Shown one piece after another: positions 1 through 8,337 of a DNA stretch of 49,879 nucleotides. The notes beneath the pieces were generated by a model, which was not told the DNA's origin, ran no database searches, and saw only the letters and a list, made by a program, of their open reading frames with translations. Position numbers and translations under genes: made by a program. Source of the stretch: Erysipelothrix sp. (GTDB lineage Bacteria; Bacillota_I; Bacilli_A; Erysipelotrichales; Erysipelotrichaceae); contig JAAZDW010000017.1 of assembly GCA_012512595.1 (NCBI GenBank), positions 1 through 49,879 on the forward strand. Direction: 5' to 3'. Every line of letters begins with the position of its first letter. The first letter of the stretch is position 1.

Positions 1-57
1 AAATAGAACACCTTTTTATTAAGGAACATATTATTAAAATTTATAAAAATTCTGCTT

Positions 58-963
58 TTATAGTAGTTTTGAATAATCTATGACCCTATCTTTTGCTGTT
101 GTGTTTGGATACTTATTTAAATAATCTATTACTTGCTGTGTAATTGAAGTAGGGGTACTTGCACCAGCTGTAACTCCTATTCTTTTAATGTTGTTTAAAT
201 CAATGTCTTTAATATCCATAACACTTTCAATTAATTGAACTTTGCTTACATTGGTCTTAGCTATTTTTACTAAATTATTTGAATTATTTGATAGGTGGTC
301 TCCTACTACATATACCATGTCAAAGTCCTTTAAATCTAAGAGTGCCTCTTGACGCATTTTAGTCGCGTTACAAATTTCATTAATAACTAAAACATTAGGA
401 TTTTTTGCTCTTATTGCATCCATTATATCTTTAGTATCATAAATTGACATTGTCGTTTGATTTGTAACTATCGTATTATTTTTAATATCAAGTTTTTCTA
501 TATCATTAAGGTTTGTAACGAGGGCGATTTTTTTAGGGTTTATTGAGAGCATTGCTTCAGCTTCTGGATGTTTTTCTTTGCCAATATATAAAACATCAAA
601 GTTTTTATCTAAGTACTCTTTAACAATGTCTTGAGTTTTTATAACATCACGGCATGTAGCATTATATACAATTAAGCCTTTTTCTATGGCCTTATCAACA
701 ACTTCTTGACTAATTCCATGCGCACTAAAAACAACAACACCCTCATTAATTTGATCTAAAAGTTCGAGTTTTGTTTTATTATTATCATAGAGTGAAATAA
801 CACCTAATCTATCTAAGGCTTCTTTAATAAACTTATTATGGATAATTATTCCTAATACATAGATTTTTTGTTGGGGATGATCTTTTACTGCATCTTTAAC
901 AACATTTAAAGCATTCACAACCCCATAACAATATCCTCTTGGCCTTATTGCGACAACTTCCAT
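58..963 (-). CDS. ispH: 4-hydroxy-3-methylbut-2-enyl diphosphate reductase (IspH)
   Basis: Last enzyme of the MEP isoprenoid pathway; it reduces HMBPP to IPP and DMAPP with a [4Fe-4S] cluster in the cytoplasm. The three expected cluster cysteines are visible: C12 in RPRGYCYGV, the one in NATCRDV, and the one in EICNATKMRQ. The IHNKF and AHG motifs are also present. Length 301 aa is normal for the short Firmicute form. The start is the ATG at 963, because a GGAGG (minus strand, opposite 972-976) lies 8 bases upstream; a TTG five codons earlier lies inside that site. The gene is divergent from the helicase gene and has its own extended -10 promoter. Together with ispG it shows that the organism makes isoprenoids by the MEP route. 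Confidence 0.96.
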   Translation of the reverse strand: MEVVAIRPRGYCYGVVNALNVVKDAVKDHPQQKIYVLGIIIHNKFIKEALDRLGVISLYDNNKTKLELLDQINEGVVVFSAHGISQEVVDKAIEKGLIVYNATCRDVIKTQDIVKEYLDKNFDVLYIGKEKHPEAEAMLSINPKKIALVTNLNDIEKLDIKNNTIVTNQTTMSIYDTKDIMDAIRAKNPNVLVINEICNATKMRQEALLDLKDFDMVYVVGDHLSNNSNNLVKIAKTNVSKVQLIESVMDIKDIDLNNIKRIGVTAGASTPTSITQQVIDYLNKYPNTTAKDRVIDYSKLL

Positions 964-991
964 TATATATACCTCCAATTAAATCTATAAT

Positions 992-1000
992 ATTATAACA
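992..1000 (-). promoter_or_regulatory. ispH promoter, extended -10
   Basis: Read on the minus strand, TGT precedes TATAAT (992-997). No good -35 hexamer lies 16-18 bases upstream. The predicted transcript would start near 985, about 20 bases before the ATG. Confidence 0.6.
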
Positions 1001-1034
1001 AATATTCACTCTTTTATATAATTAATGATTAATC

Positions 1035-1063
1035 TATGATAAATAGCGTATTTATCGTATAAT
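1035..1063 (+). promoter_or_regulatory. Promoter of the helicase gene with an operator-like palindrome
   Basis: TATAAT lies at 1058-1063, with a weak -35 (TATGAT) at 1035-1040. The spacer is filled by a perfect inverted repeat: GATAAATA (1038-1045), GCG, TATTTATC (1049-1056). It overlaps the -35 and ends one base before the -10, as a repressor operator would. The binding protein is unknown. Confidence 0.5.
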
Positions 1064-1082
1064 GTCACAGGACGGTGATTAG

Positions 1083-2441
1083 ATGTCAAATATTAATAAA
1101 CATAGTTTTTCAGACAAAGTTTTAAAGTTTTTACAAGTAAATGAATTTAGTGAATTAACTCCAATCCAAGATAAAGTTATTGGCTCTATTTTAAAAGGTG
1201 AAGATGTGATTGCGGTTTCTGATACGGGTACCGGAAAAACACATGCTTTTTTAATACCAATTTTAGAAAAAATTGATAGCAGTGAAGATCGAGTACAAGC
1301 TGTTATAACAGCACCAACTAGAGAATTAGCAATGCAACTTTATGACTTTGCGAAAGTCATGAATGAAGTTGACGATAAAATAAAGATTGAATTAGTAACA
1401 GGTGGCATGGATCGCGAAAAAATGGCGAGTAAACTTGCAAGTAATCCTCATGTTGTAATTGGAACGCCAGGTCGTATTAAAGACATGTTTGTTGATCAAG
1501 GTATCTTAAGAATTGATCAAGCAGATTTTATGGTAATTGATGAGGCAGACATGACTTTTGAATTTGGGTTTTTAGATGAGGTTGACAATATTGTTTCTCG
1601 TATGAAAAAAGATGTTCATATGGCAGTTTTTTCAGCGACTATTCCTAAAGATGTCAATAAGTTTTTAGATAAGTATATGACAAACCCAAAAACAGTTAGA
1701 GTTGAAACTGCTGGCGAGTTCTCGCCTAATATTGACCATGTTTTAATTAGTACTAAGCATAAAAAATATGAACAAACTTTAGCTGATTTATTAAAAACGA
1801 TAAATCCATATGTTTGTTTAATTTTTGCCAATACAAGAAATCATGCAAGTGAAACCGCAGAATATTTAAGAGGTGAAGGTTACAAGATTTTAGAAATTCA
1901 TGGTGGCTTGACTTCAAGAGAGCGAACCAGGGCTCATCGTGACTTACAGTCGCATGACTTTACTTACATTGTCGCAAGTGACATTGCGGCACGTGGCTTA
2001 GATATTGAAGGAATTACCCATGTTATTAGTTTGGGACTTCCTAGTGACTTAAACTTCTATACACATCGAAGTGGGAGAACCGGTCGAACTAAACGTCATG
2101 GAACTAGTTATATAATTTATAGTAAGCAAGATTTAAACGCAATTTATGAACTCAGAAATAGGGGATTAGAATTCTCTTTTGCCCAAACGAGAAATAGTGA
2201 ATTAGTACCGGCAAAGAGTATTTTTACAGTTAGAAAACCAGATTATACTGAAGACATTGAAATCGGTAAAATTTTAAATCGAAAAAATGTAAAAGTTAAA
2301 CCTGGTTATAAAAAGAAAAGAAAACAAGAAATCGATAGAATTAAAAGTCAAAGAAGAAGAGCTATGATTAAAGATAATATCAAAGAAGCTCAAAAAGAAC
2401 GCGGTAAAAAACGTCAAATTGCAAAAAAGAAGGGGAAGTAA
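1083..2441 (+). CDS. cshB: DEAD-box ATP-dependent RNA helicase, CshB-like
   Basis: RNA helicase that probably remodels structured RNA during ribosome assembly, mRNA decay or cold adaptation. All core motifs are in order: Q-motif region (LTPIQ), Walker A DTGTGKT at residues 47-53, PTRELA, TPGR, DEAD at 153-156, SAT, then ARGLDI and HRSGRTGR in the second RecA domain. A basic tail of about 60 residues (many K and R) should bind RNA. The CshB assignment rests on the neighbours: in Bacillus subtilis ispH, cshB and nfo also lie together. The stop codon abuts the nfo start, so the two are probably translationally coupled. Ribosome binding site is weak (GGTG). Confidence 0.93.
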   Translation: MSNINKHSFSDKVLKFLQVNEFSELTPIQDKVIGSILKGEDVIAVSDTGTGKTHAFLIPILEKIDSSEDRVQAVITAPTRELAMQLYDFAKVMNEVDDKIKIELVTGGMDREKMASKLASNPHVVIGTPGRIKDMFVDQGILRIDQADFMVIDEADMTFEFGFLDEVDNIVSRMKKDVHMAVFSATIPKDVNKFLDKYMTNPKTVRVETAGEFSPNIDHVLISTKHKKYEQTLADLLKTINPYVCLIFANTRNHASETAEYLRGEGYKILEIHGGLTSRERTRAHRDLQSHDFTYIVASDIAARGLDIEGITHVISLGLPSDLNFYTHRSGRTGRTKRHGTSYIIYSKQDLNAIYELRNRGLEFSFAQTRNSELVPAKSIFTVRKPDYTEDIEIGKILNRKNVKVKPGYKKKRKQEIDRIKSQRRRAMIKDNIKEAQKERGKKRQIAKKKGK

Positions 2442-3284
2442 ATGTTAAAATTAGGATCACATTGTTCAATGAAAGCTCCAGATTACTTACTAGGGTCAGT
2501 ACAAGAAGCCCTATCATACGGTGCAACTGCATTAATGGTATATACGGGGGCTCCACAAAATAGTCGACGCACAGCTTTGGATAAACTTAATATTGAAGCA
2601 GCTCATAAGTTGATGGCAGAAAACAATATTGAAAAACAGGACTTAATTATTCATGCTCCATACTTAATTAACTTAGCTAATACAAAAAAACAAGCAACTT
2701 TTGATTCAGGTATTGAGTTGTTGCAAATTGAAATACAACGTTCAATAGGCTTTGGAGCCAAGTACATGGTTTTACATCCAGGAGCGCATGTGAGTGCTGG
2801 GGTAGAATTGGGAATTGAATCAATTGTTAAAGGCTTGGACATTGTTAATCAAGACAATAATGAACTTATAATTGCGCTTGAGACAATGGCGGGCAAGGGT
2901 ACTGAAATTGGCAGAAGTTTTGAAGAAATTGCCGAAATTATTTCAAAGGTAAAAAAACCAGAAATGTTAGGCGTTTGCTTAGACACCTGTCATATTCATG
3001 ACGCAGGCTATGATGTTAGTGACTTTGATCAAGTATTAGAAGAGTTTGATGCAATTATTGGCTTAGATAAATTAAGCGTAATCCACGTTAATGATTCTAA
3101 AAACATCAAAGGCGCTAAAAAGGATCGTCATGCAAATATCGGGGATGGTGAAATTGGTTTTGACATTTTACAATATATCGTCCATCATCCTAAATTAGCT
3201 CACTTAGCAAAGATATTAGAAACACCTTACATTGATGACAAACCACCTTACAAAGAAGAAATAATAGCACTAAAGAACATATAA
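2442..3284 (+). CDS. nfo: Endonuclease IV (AP endonuclease)
   Basis: Zn-dependent apurinic/apyrimidinic endonuclease of base excision repair. It nicks DNA 5' to abasic sites. Family zinc-ligand motifs are visible: [38 protein letters not shown] and [13 protein letters not shown]. At 280 aa it is full length. It starts at the base after the helicase stop (TAAATG), with a ribosome binding site inside the helicase 3' end (AAGGGGAAG). A strong bidirectional terminator follows the gene and separates it from the convergent ispG. Confidence 0.96.
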   Translation: MLKLGSHCSMKAPDYLLGSVQEALSYGATALMVYTGAPQNSRRTALDKLNIEAAHKLMAENNIEKQDLIIHAPYLINLANTKKQATFDSGIELLQIEIQRSIGFGAKYMVLHPGAHVSAGVELGIESIVKGLDIVNQDNNELIIALETMAGKGTEIGRSFEEIAEIISKVKKPEMLGVCLDTCHIHDAGYDVSDFDQVLEEFDAIIGLDKLSVIHVNDSKNIKGAKKDRHANIGDGEIGFDILQYIVHHPKLAHLAKILETPYIDDKPPYKEEIIALKNI

Positions 3285-3290
3285 TGTAGA

Positions 3291-3319
3291 AAAGCCACAA
3301 CTTTGAAAGTTGTGGCTTT
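3291..3319. terminator. Bidirectional intrinsic terminator between nfo and ispG
   Basis: Perfect 14-base inverted repeat: AAAGCCACAACTTT (291-304 of this kilobase), one base, then its reverse complement at 306-319. The arms begin with AAA and end with TTT, so it can end transcription from both sides. Confidence 0.85.
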
Positions 3320-3343
3320 AATCTTATGTATTTATAATGGGTT

Positions 3344-4408
3344 TTATTGTTCACTGACCATGATTAAGATTTCTTTGGTTAATTCATCATATAAATCTGC
3401 CTGAGCAACTTTTTTAAAGATTTCACCTTTTTTAAAAATGATTCCTTCTTTATTTCCACCAGCTACACCAATATCAGCTCTTTTGCCCTCTTGCAAGCCA
3501 TTAACAACACAGCCCATAATTGCAACAGTAATATCACTTTTGATATCATCTAAAAACTTTTCAATTTTATTAGCAAGTGGAATCATATCAAACTGAATTC
3601 TTCCGCAAGTAGGGCAACTAACTAAGTTGGGAGTATTGATAGCTAAATTAAATTGGCTTAACAATAATTTTGCGACCCTAATTTCATCAACTGGGTCTCC
3701 TGTGATCGAGATTCTAATTGTATCACCAATTCCTTCTTCTAAAAGAATACCCAAGGCACTACTTGATTTGATAGTACTAGATAAAAGGGTGCCGGCTTCT
3801 GTAACACCTAAATGTAGTGGGTAGTTGAAAGTTTGGGCAGCTAATCGATAAGCATCAATCGTTAGTCTAACATCACTGGCTTTTAAAGAGAGAATAATGT
3901 CAAAAAAATCTAAATCTTCAAGAATTTTTACATGTGATTTTGCACTTTCTACCATCATTTGGGCAGATACCTCTTTACTATCCTGTAATAAGCGCTCTTC
4001 AATTGAACCAGAATTAATACCAATTCTAATTGGTACACCATATTGTTTACATTTTTCAACTACTTTTTGAACATTTTCAACTTTACCGATATTGCCAGGA
4101 TTAATTCTAATCTTATCAGCACCAGCTTCAATTGCAGTAATTGCGAGTTTATAATTAAAATGAATGTCTGCGACTAAAGGAATGCTTATGTGTTTTTTTA
4201 TTTCCTTGATTGCTAAAGCATCTTCATTATCTAAAACAGCGACTCTAATGACTTGACAGCCTTTAGCTTCAAGTTCATTAATTTGTTTGATTGTTGCCTT
4301 TGTGTCTTTTGTCTTAGTATTTGTCATTGATTGAATAACTACTTTATTTTGATTTCCGATTTGGATATTACCTATTTTTACCTTACGGGTATTTTCTCTT
4401 ATATGCAT
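3344..4408 (-). CDS. ispG: 4-hydroxy-3-methylbut-2-enyl diphosphate synthase (IspG)
   Basis: Sixth MEP-pathway enzyme. It converts MEcPP to HMBPP, the substrate of IspH, using a [4Fe-4S] cluster. It has the N-terminal TIM barrel (NTRKVKIGN near the start, then QSMTNT) and the C-terminal cluster domain with SCPTCGR and MGCVVNG, which provide the cysteines. At 354 aa it is the usual short bacterial form. I choose the ATG at 4408 because GAGGTG lies just upstream; a longer reading frame to 4438 would run through the promoter. It is convergent with nfo and divergent from the PBP gene. Confidence 0.95.
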   Translation of the reverse strand: MHIRENTRKVKIGNIQIGNQNKVVIQSMTNTKTKDTKATIKQINELEAKGCQVIRVAVLDNEDALAIKEIKKHISIPLVADIHFNYKLAITAIEAGADKIRINPGNIGKVENVQKVVEKCKQYGVPIRIGINSGSIEERLLQDSKEVSAQMMVESAKSHVKILEDLDFFDIILSLKASDVRLTIDAYRLAAQTFNYPLHLGVTEAGTLLSSTIKSSSALGILLEEGIGDTIRISITGDPVDEIRVAKLLLSQFNLAINTPNLVSCPTCGRIQFDMIPLANKIEKFLDDIKSDITVAIMGCVVNGLQEGKRADIGVAGGNKEGIIFKKGEIFKKVAQADLYDELTKEILIMVSEQ

Positions 4409-4426
4409 AACTTTCACCTCAAATAA

Positions 4427-4435
4427 ATTATACCA
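4427..4435 (-). promoter_or_regulatory. ispG promoter, extended -10
   Basis: On the minus strand TGG precedes TATAAT (4427-4432). Its upstream part overlaps the -35 of the divergent PBP promoter. The implied leader is only about 12 bases. Confidence 0.6.
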
Positions 4436-4438
4436 CAA

Positions 4439-4468
4439 TTAACATTAAGCAAAATTTTATGTTATAAT
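4439..4468 (+). promoter_or_regulatory. PBP gene promoter
   Basis: TTAACA (4439-4444), 18-base spacer, TATAAT (4463-4468) preceded by TGT. It is one of the best promoters in the window. Confidence 0.65.
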
Positions 4469-4492
4469 ATCTAATAGTCTGGAGGAATGAAA

Positions 4493-6556
4493 TTGGACAA
4501 ATTTTTAGAAAAACTAGGGCTTAAAAGAGCAAGAAATAAAACTACTAAAACAACCAATCCGAATCTTGTAGCTGGTGAAGTACAAAATCGAATTATTGTT
4601 TTAGGTTTTATTATCTTTTTAAGTTTGGCAGTGATCGTTGGCAAGCTATTTTTAGTTCAAGTTTCCTCCAATGAGGCTTATATAGAAAAGTTGGCGGCTT
4701 ATACTAGACGTTTTGAGACAATCACAACTCCAAGAGGCGAGTTTTTAGATCGTAATGGAAATTTAATTGTCGGCAATGAAATTTCAAAGGCAATAATCTA
4801 CTATCCGCCAGTTGGCCATGAATCAAAAGAAAAATGGGAAATGGCAATAAAGTTTTCAGAAAACTTCAATGTTGATGAAAGTAATTTAAATAAAAGTGAT
4901 CTTCAGGATTTATATATGTTTTTGTATAAAGATGAAGTTGATGCTAGAATTAGTGAGAAAGAAAATGCAGACCATAAAAAAGGTGACATATCTATTAGTG
5001 AATTTCACAATTTAAAGAAGAGTAAGATTAGTGAAAAAGACTTTGAAAAACTCACAGTTGCCCAAAGAAAAGCTTATACAATTTATCAAAGAATGAATAT
5101 GTCAACTTCCGGTGGAATGAAAATGATTTTATCTTCCGTAAGTAATGAAGAAATTGCTTTTTTAGCTGAAAATAACTTAGACTATCCGGGCTTTGAATCA
5201 TACACTAACTGGGAACGTCACTACCTTGAAGACTTAGGATTAAGGACAATTATTGGTTCGGTCTCAACTGAAACTCAAGGATTACCAGCTGAAAAGGCTG
5301 ACTACTATTTGGCCAAAGATTATTCACGAAATGAGAGAATCGGCAGAAGTGGTTTAGAATTATATTATGAAGATATCGTTAGTGGTAATAAAAAAGTCCA
5401 AGATGTTGTTTACAGTGAAGATGGGTTTGCAAAGCCTATAGAAGTTAGAGAAGGTACACGCGGAGATAATATTTATTTGACAATTGATATGGACTTGCAA
5501 AAAAAGGTTGAAGAAATAGCCCTAAGTTATATTGAAAGATATAAAAATGACCCTCGAAGGCTTTATTTTCAAACAATTCATTTTGTTGTAAGTGATCCAC
5601 ATAATGGTGATATTTTGGCTTCAGTGGCTATTAAGCCTGACAGTGAAGGAAATCTATATAATGATCCTTCAGCTAATCACTTAGATACTATAATCCCTGG
5701 TTCAACGATAAAAGGCGCAACTGTTTACTTAGGGCTAAAAGAGGGTGTCGTATCACCTTATGAGATGATTTCTGATGATCCAATTAAAATCGCCGGGACT
5801 GAATCAAAAAGCTCCTATAGCTATCTTGGAGCAACAAATGCGATAACATCCTTATCACGTTCAAGTAATGTTTACATGTACCATGTAGCAATGCGGGTAG
5901 CAAATGCCAGATATCAGTATAATCAACCACTTTATGGGGTTGATATGGAAGACTTCCATAAATTTAAACAAAATTTCTCTAGTTTTGGTTTAGGTACTAA
6001 AACTGGAATAGATATGCCATCAGAGGCAGAAGGCTATGTTGGTAAAGTTTTACAAGCAGGATTTTTGCTAGACTATGCCATGGGCCAGTTTGATAGTTAC
6101 TCTCCAATGCAGCTTGCAGCCTATGTCAATACAATTGCAAATGATGGAATAAGAGTTAAACCGCGCTATGTGCAGTATGCAACTGATCCTATAACAAATA
6201 TTAAAGTATTTGAAAATGCAACTGAAGTTGTTTCTATTTTAGAAGATAAAGAAGCCTTAGGCTATGTCCAACAAGGCTTTAGAGCCTGTGTAACATCAGG
6301 TTTGTGTCAAGGAATGAATACTTCCCAATATGAGGTCGCAGCCAAGACTGGAACAGCTGATAATACCTATACAACAAAAGAGGGTGTTGTAACTTTAGAT
6401 GCTCCGCATAGTTTATTAGTTTCTTATGCACCTTATGAAAATCCAGAGATATCAGTTGTATGTGCAGCACCCAATGCAACCAATGGACCATTGATTGGAA
6501 ATATTTGTCAACCAATGGCAAGTGAAGTATATGATTATTATTTCAACAATAAATAA
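4493..6556 (+). CDS. Class B penicillin-binding protein (D,D-transpeptidase)
   Basis: Membrane-anchored transpeptidase that cross-links peptidoglycan. One transmembrane helix lies at about residues 36-57. The class B pedestal motif PRGEFLDRNGN follows. The active-site motifs, numbered from the ATG at 4487, are SxxK as STIK (S406), SxN as SSN (459-461) and KTG (620-622). The start is decided by the ribosome binding site: GGAGG ends at 4485, 7 bases before TTG 4493 but only 1 base before ATG 4487. The gene sits between ispG and rpmG, as pbpA does in Bacillus subtilis. Whether it serves elongation (PBP2) or division (FtsI) is not clear. It shows the cell builds a wall. Confidence 0.92.
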   Translation: MDKFLEKLGLKRARNKTTKTTNPNLVAGEVQNRIIVLGFIIFLSLAVIVGKLFLVQVSSNEAYIEKLAAYTRRFETITTPRGEFLDRNGNLIVGNEISKAIIYYPPVGHESKEKWEMAIKFSENFNVDESNLNKSDLQDLYMFLYKDEVDARISEKENADHKKGDISISEFHNLKKSKISEKDFEKLTVAQRKAYTIYQRMNMSTSGGMKMILSSVSNEEIAFLAENNLDYPGFESYTNWERHYLEDLGLRTIIGSVSTETQGLPAEKADYYLAKDYSRNERIGRSGLELYYEDIVSGNKKVQDVVYSEDGFAKPIEVREGTRGDNIYLTIDMDLQKKVEEIALSYIERYKNDPRRLYFQTIHFVVSDPHNGDILASVAIKPDSEGNLYNDPSANHLDTIIPGSTIKGATVYLGLKEGVVSPYEMISDDPIKIAGTESKSSYSYLGATNAITSLSRSSNVYMYHVAMRVANARYQYNQPLYGVDMEDFHKFKQNFSSFGLGTKTGIDMPSEAEGYVGKVLQAGFLLDYAMGQFDSYSPMQLAAYVNTIANDGIRVKPRYVQYATDPITNIKVFENATEVVSILEDKEALGYVQQGFRACVTSGLCQGMNTSQYEVAAKTGTADNTYTTKEGVVTLDAPHSLLVSYAPYENPEISVVCAAPNATNGPLIGNICQPMASEVYDYYFNNK

Positions 6557-6561
6557 ATTTG

Positions 6562-6588
6562 TGGTATAATTATAAAGAAATTAGGAGG
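6562..6588 (+). promoter_or_regulatory. rpmG promoter and ribosome binding site
   Basis: TGG precedes TATAAT (6565-6570), directly behind the PBP stop. A strong AGGAGG (6583-6588) lies 8 bases before the rpmG ATG. The -35 is poor. Confidence 0.6.
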
Positions 6589-6596
6589 AAGTATAA

Positions 6597-6746
6597 ATGA
6601 GAACAAAAATAACCTTTAGATGTGTTGAATGTAAAGAAGAAAATTACATTGGTTCACGTAATAAAAGTAAAAATCCGGATCGCATGAAAATTCAGAAGTT
6701 TTGTCCAAGATGTGTAAAAATGACAGAACATAACGAAAAGAAATAG
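6597..6746 (+). CDS. rpmG: 50S ribosomal protein L33
   Basis: Small 49-residue protein of the large ribosomal subunit. The two zinc-binding pairs are present (CVEC and CPRC), so this is the zinc-containing C+ form. The basic N-terminus (MRTKITFRC) and middle fit the L33 family. It has its own promoter and strong ribosome binding site and is followed at once by a terminator. In Bacillus subtilis rpmGA also lies between pbpA and yqgX. Confidence 0.93.
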   Translation: MRTKITFRCVECKEENYIGSRNKSKNPDRMKIQKFCPRCVKMTEHNEKK

Positions 6747-6767
6747 AAAGCCGTATGGCTTTTTTTT
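6747..6767 (+). terminator. Short intrinsic terminator after rpmG
   Basis: AAAGCC (6747-6752), GTAT loop, GGCTTT, then a run of T to 6767. The next gene starts two bases later, so some read-through must occur if it has no promoter of its own. Confidence 0.7.
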
Positions 6768-6768
6768 C

Positions 6769-7356
6769 ATGGTAGTAAAACAATTAACCTTAGGTGCAAT
6801 GGCATCTAACTGTTATATCGCAAGAAAAAACAATCAGGTCATCATCATTGATCCCGGTGATATGCCAAAAACAATTATAGAAAATATTAAACAATCGGAA
6901 AAGGTTTTAGGAGTACTGTTAACTCATGGTCACTTTGATCACATTCAAGCCTTGGATGCTGTAGTAGAAAAGTATCAATGTCCAGTTTTTATAAGTGAGC
7001 AGGAAAAAGACTTAATTAATAACCCAAGATTGAGCTTTTATGATGGAGTTATTAATTCTAAATTAACTTACATTAATGATAACTTTAAACTTGGTGACTT
7101 TGAAATAAAGGTTCATCACACACCAGGCCATACCAAAGGCAGTGTTATGTATCAAATAGAAGATCATTTGTTTACAGGCGACACCTTGTTTGATAGTTCA
7201 ATTGGAAGAGTAGATTTTCCAACTGGTGATATAAATGAAATGCAAAAATCTTTGGACTACATTAAAACATTGGATCCAGATTTATTTGTATACCCAGGTC
7301 ATAATCGTATCACTACATTAAAAAGACAACTAGCAATTAACCCATATTTAAAATAG
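6769..7356 (+). CDS. Metallo-beta-lactamase-fold hydrolase, YqgX/GloB-like
   Basis: Cytoplasmic metal-dependent hydrolase of the hydroxyacylglutathione hydrolase-like group. The metal site is visible: HGHFDH (residues 53-58, within THGHFDH), then HTPGHTKGS, FTGDTLF and YPGHN. The N-terminus (LTLGAMASNCYI) is typical of YqgX-like proteins, so the ATG at 6769 is needed for the fold. No Shine-Dalgarno sequence precedes it, and the start touches the U-tract of the rpmG terminator. The substrate is unknown; a thioester such as lactoylbacillithiol is possible. It precedes comGA, as yqgX does more distantly in Bacillus subtilis. Confidence 0.9.
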   Translation: MVVKQLTLGAMASNCYIARKNNQVIIIDPGDMPKTIIENIKQSEKVLGVLLTHGHFDHIQALDAVVEKYQCPVFISEQEKDLINNPRLSFYDGVINSKLTYINDNFKLGDFEIKVHHTPGHTKGSVMYQIEDHLFTGDTLFDSSIGRVDFPTGDINEMQKSLDYIKTLDPDLFVYPGHNRITTLKRQLAINPYLK

Positions 7357-7391
7357 GTAATGTAAAAATAAAAGCCTATATTAAAATAGGT
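7348..7391 (+). repeat. Direct repeat TTAAAATAGGT, two copies
   Basis: Identical 11-base copies at 7348-7358 and 7381-7391, starts 33 bases apart. The first spans the hydrolase stop, the second carries the comGA ribosome binding site. No promoter is clear here. Confidence 0.7.
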
Positions 7392-7398
7392 GGTTAAT

Positions 7399-8337
7399 AT
7401 GCTATTAAGGTTTGAAGAGTTGTTACATTTTGCATTAATAAATAAGTCGACCGATATCCATTTTGAAATAATTAGAAGTAAATTAGAAATAAGCGTTAGA
7501 GCTATTAGTGGGTTTAAAAGTTTCAAAGTTAAAAATAATGATTATCAATTATTGGAGTATATTAAATACATCAGTAACCTTAACTTAATTGAATCTGAAC
7601 TACCCCAAAGTGGCTCTTTTTCTTATGTTTTTAGTGACCAAGAATATTTTTTTAGAGTTGCAAGTATAAAAAGTGCTTTTATGGAAACTTGTGTTATTAG
7701 AATTCTTAATAAATTTTTCCTGGATATAAATATTTTTAATAACGTTATCGATGATATTTATAACCTTTTAAATAAAGAAACAGGAATGATTGTTTTTAGC
7801 GGTCCGACAGGATCAGGAAAAACTACTTCTTTATATAGTTTTATTCAGATGTTTACTGGTAAAAAAATATATTCAATCGAAGACCCAATTGAGATATTTT
7901 TTGACAATATTGTCCAAATTAGTGTTAACAAAAATCGTGGCCTTACATATAAATCAGGGATTAAGCAGGTTTTAAGGCATGACCCTGATATAATCGTAAT
8001 AGGGGAGATAAGAGATGAAAACGCAGCGCAGATGGCCATTAGAGCTGCAATAACAGGACATCTAGTTGTGACCACAATCCATTCTAAAAACGCAATCGGA
8101 GTAATAAACCGTTTGCATGATCTTGGAGTTAGCTATAATGACATTTATGAAAATATAATATTTATTTCTAACCAAAGATTACTAAAAGCTTTAGAAAAAA
8201 ATGAGAGATGGTGTGTCTATGAAGTCATTAATGAAAAAGCTATTGAAAAAATTTCAAAAGAGGGAAGGACAAACTACAAACAACCTGATATCCAAACTAT
8301 TGTCCAAGGACTTAAAAATCAAAACAAAGTCCAATAG
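7399..8337 (+). CDS. comGA: ComGA, competence pilus assembly ATPase
   Basis: Cytoplasmic secretion ATPase that powers assembly of the competence pseudopilus. Features, numbered from ATG 7399: an N-terminal DIHFE motif, Walker A GPTGSGKT at 135-142, the SIEDPIE Asp-box region, Walker B region DPDIIVIGEIRD and the His-box TGHLVVTTIHS. At 312 aa it is a compact GspE/PilB family member like Bacillus ComGA. AGGTGG lies 5 bases before the chosen ATG; a GTG at 7390 is inside that site. First gene of a seven-gene comG operon, probably read from the hydrolase promoter or one I could not see. Confidence 0.95.
   Translation: MLLRFEELLHFALINKSTDIHFEIIRSKLEISVRAISGFKSFKVKNNDYQLLEYIKYISNLNLIESELPQSGSFSYVFSDQEYFFRVASIKSAFMETCVIRILNKFFLDINIFNNVIDDIYNLLNKETGMIVFSGPTGSGKTTSLYSFIQMFTGKKIYSIEDPIEIFFDNIVQISVNKNRGLTYKSGIKQVLRHDPDIIVIGEIRDENAAQMAIRAAITGHLVVTTIHSKNAIGVINRLHDLGVSYNDIYENIIFISNQRLLKALEKNERWCVYEVINEKAIEKISKEGRTNYKQPDIQTIVQGLKNQNKVQ

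Noticed and set aside
1-57. CCTT/AAGG hairpin as ispH terminator
   Set aside because: Four-base stem and no T run on the minus strand; too weak to call.
1616-1831. Many open frames of 60-100 codons on the minus strand inside known genes
   Set aside because: They lie opposite strongly conserved coding regions, have no ribosome binding sites or recognisable domains, and arise easily in such sequence.
4487-4489. ATG at 4487 as PBP start
   Set aside because: GGAGG ends only one base before it; TTG 4493 has the right spacing. The two residues make no functional difference.
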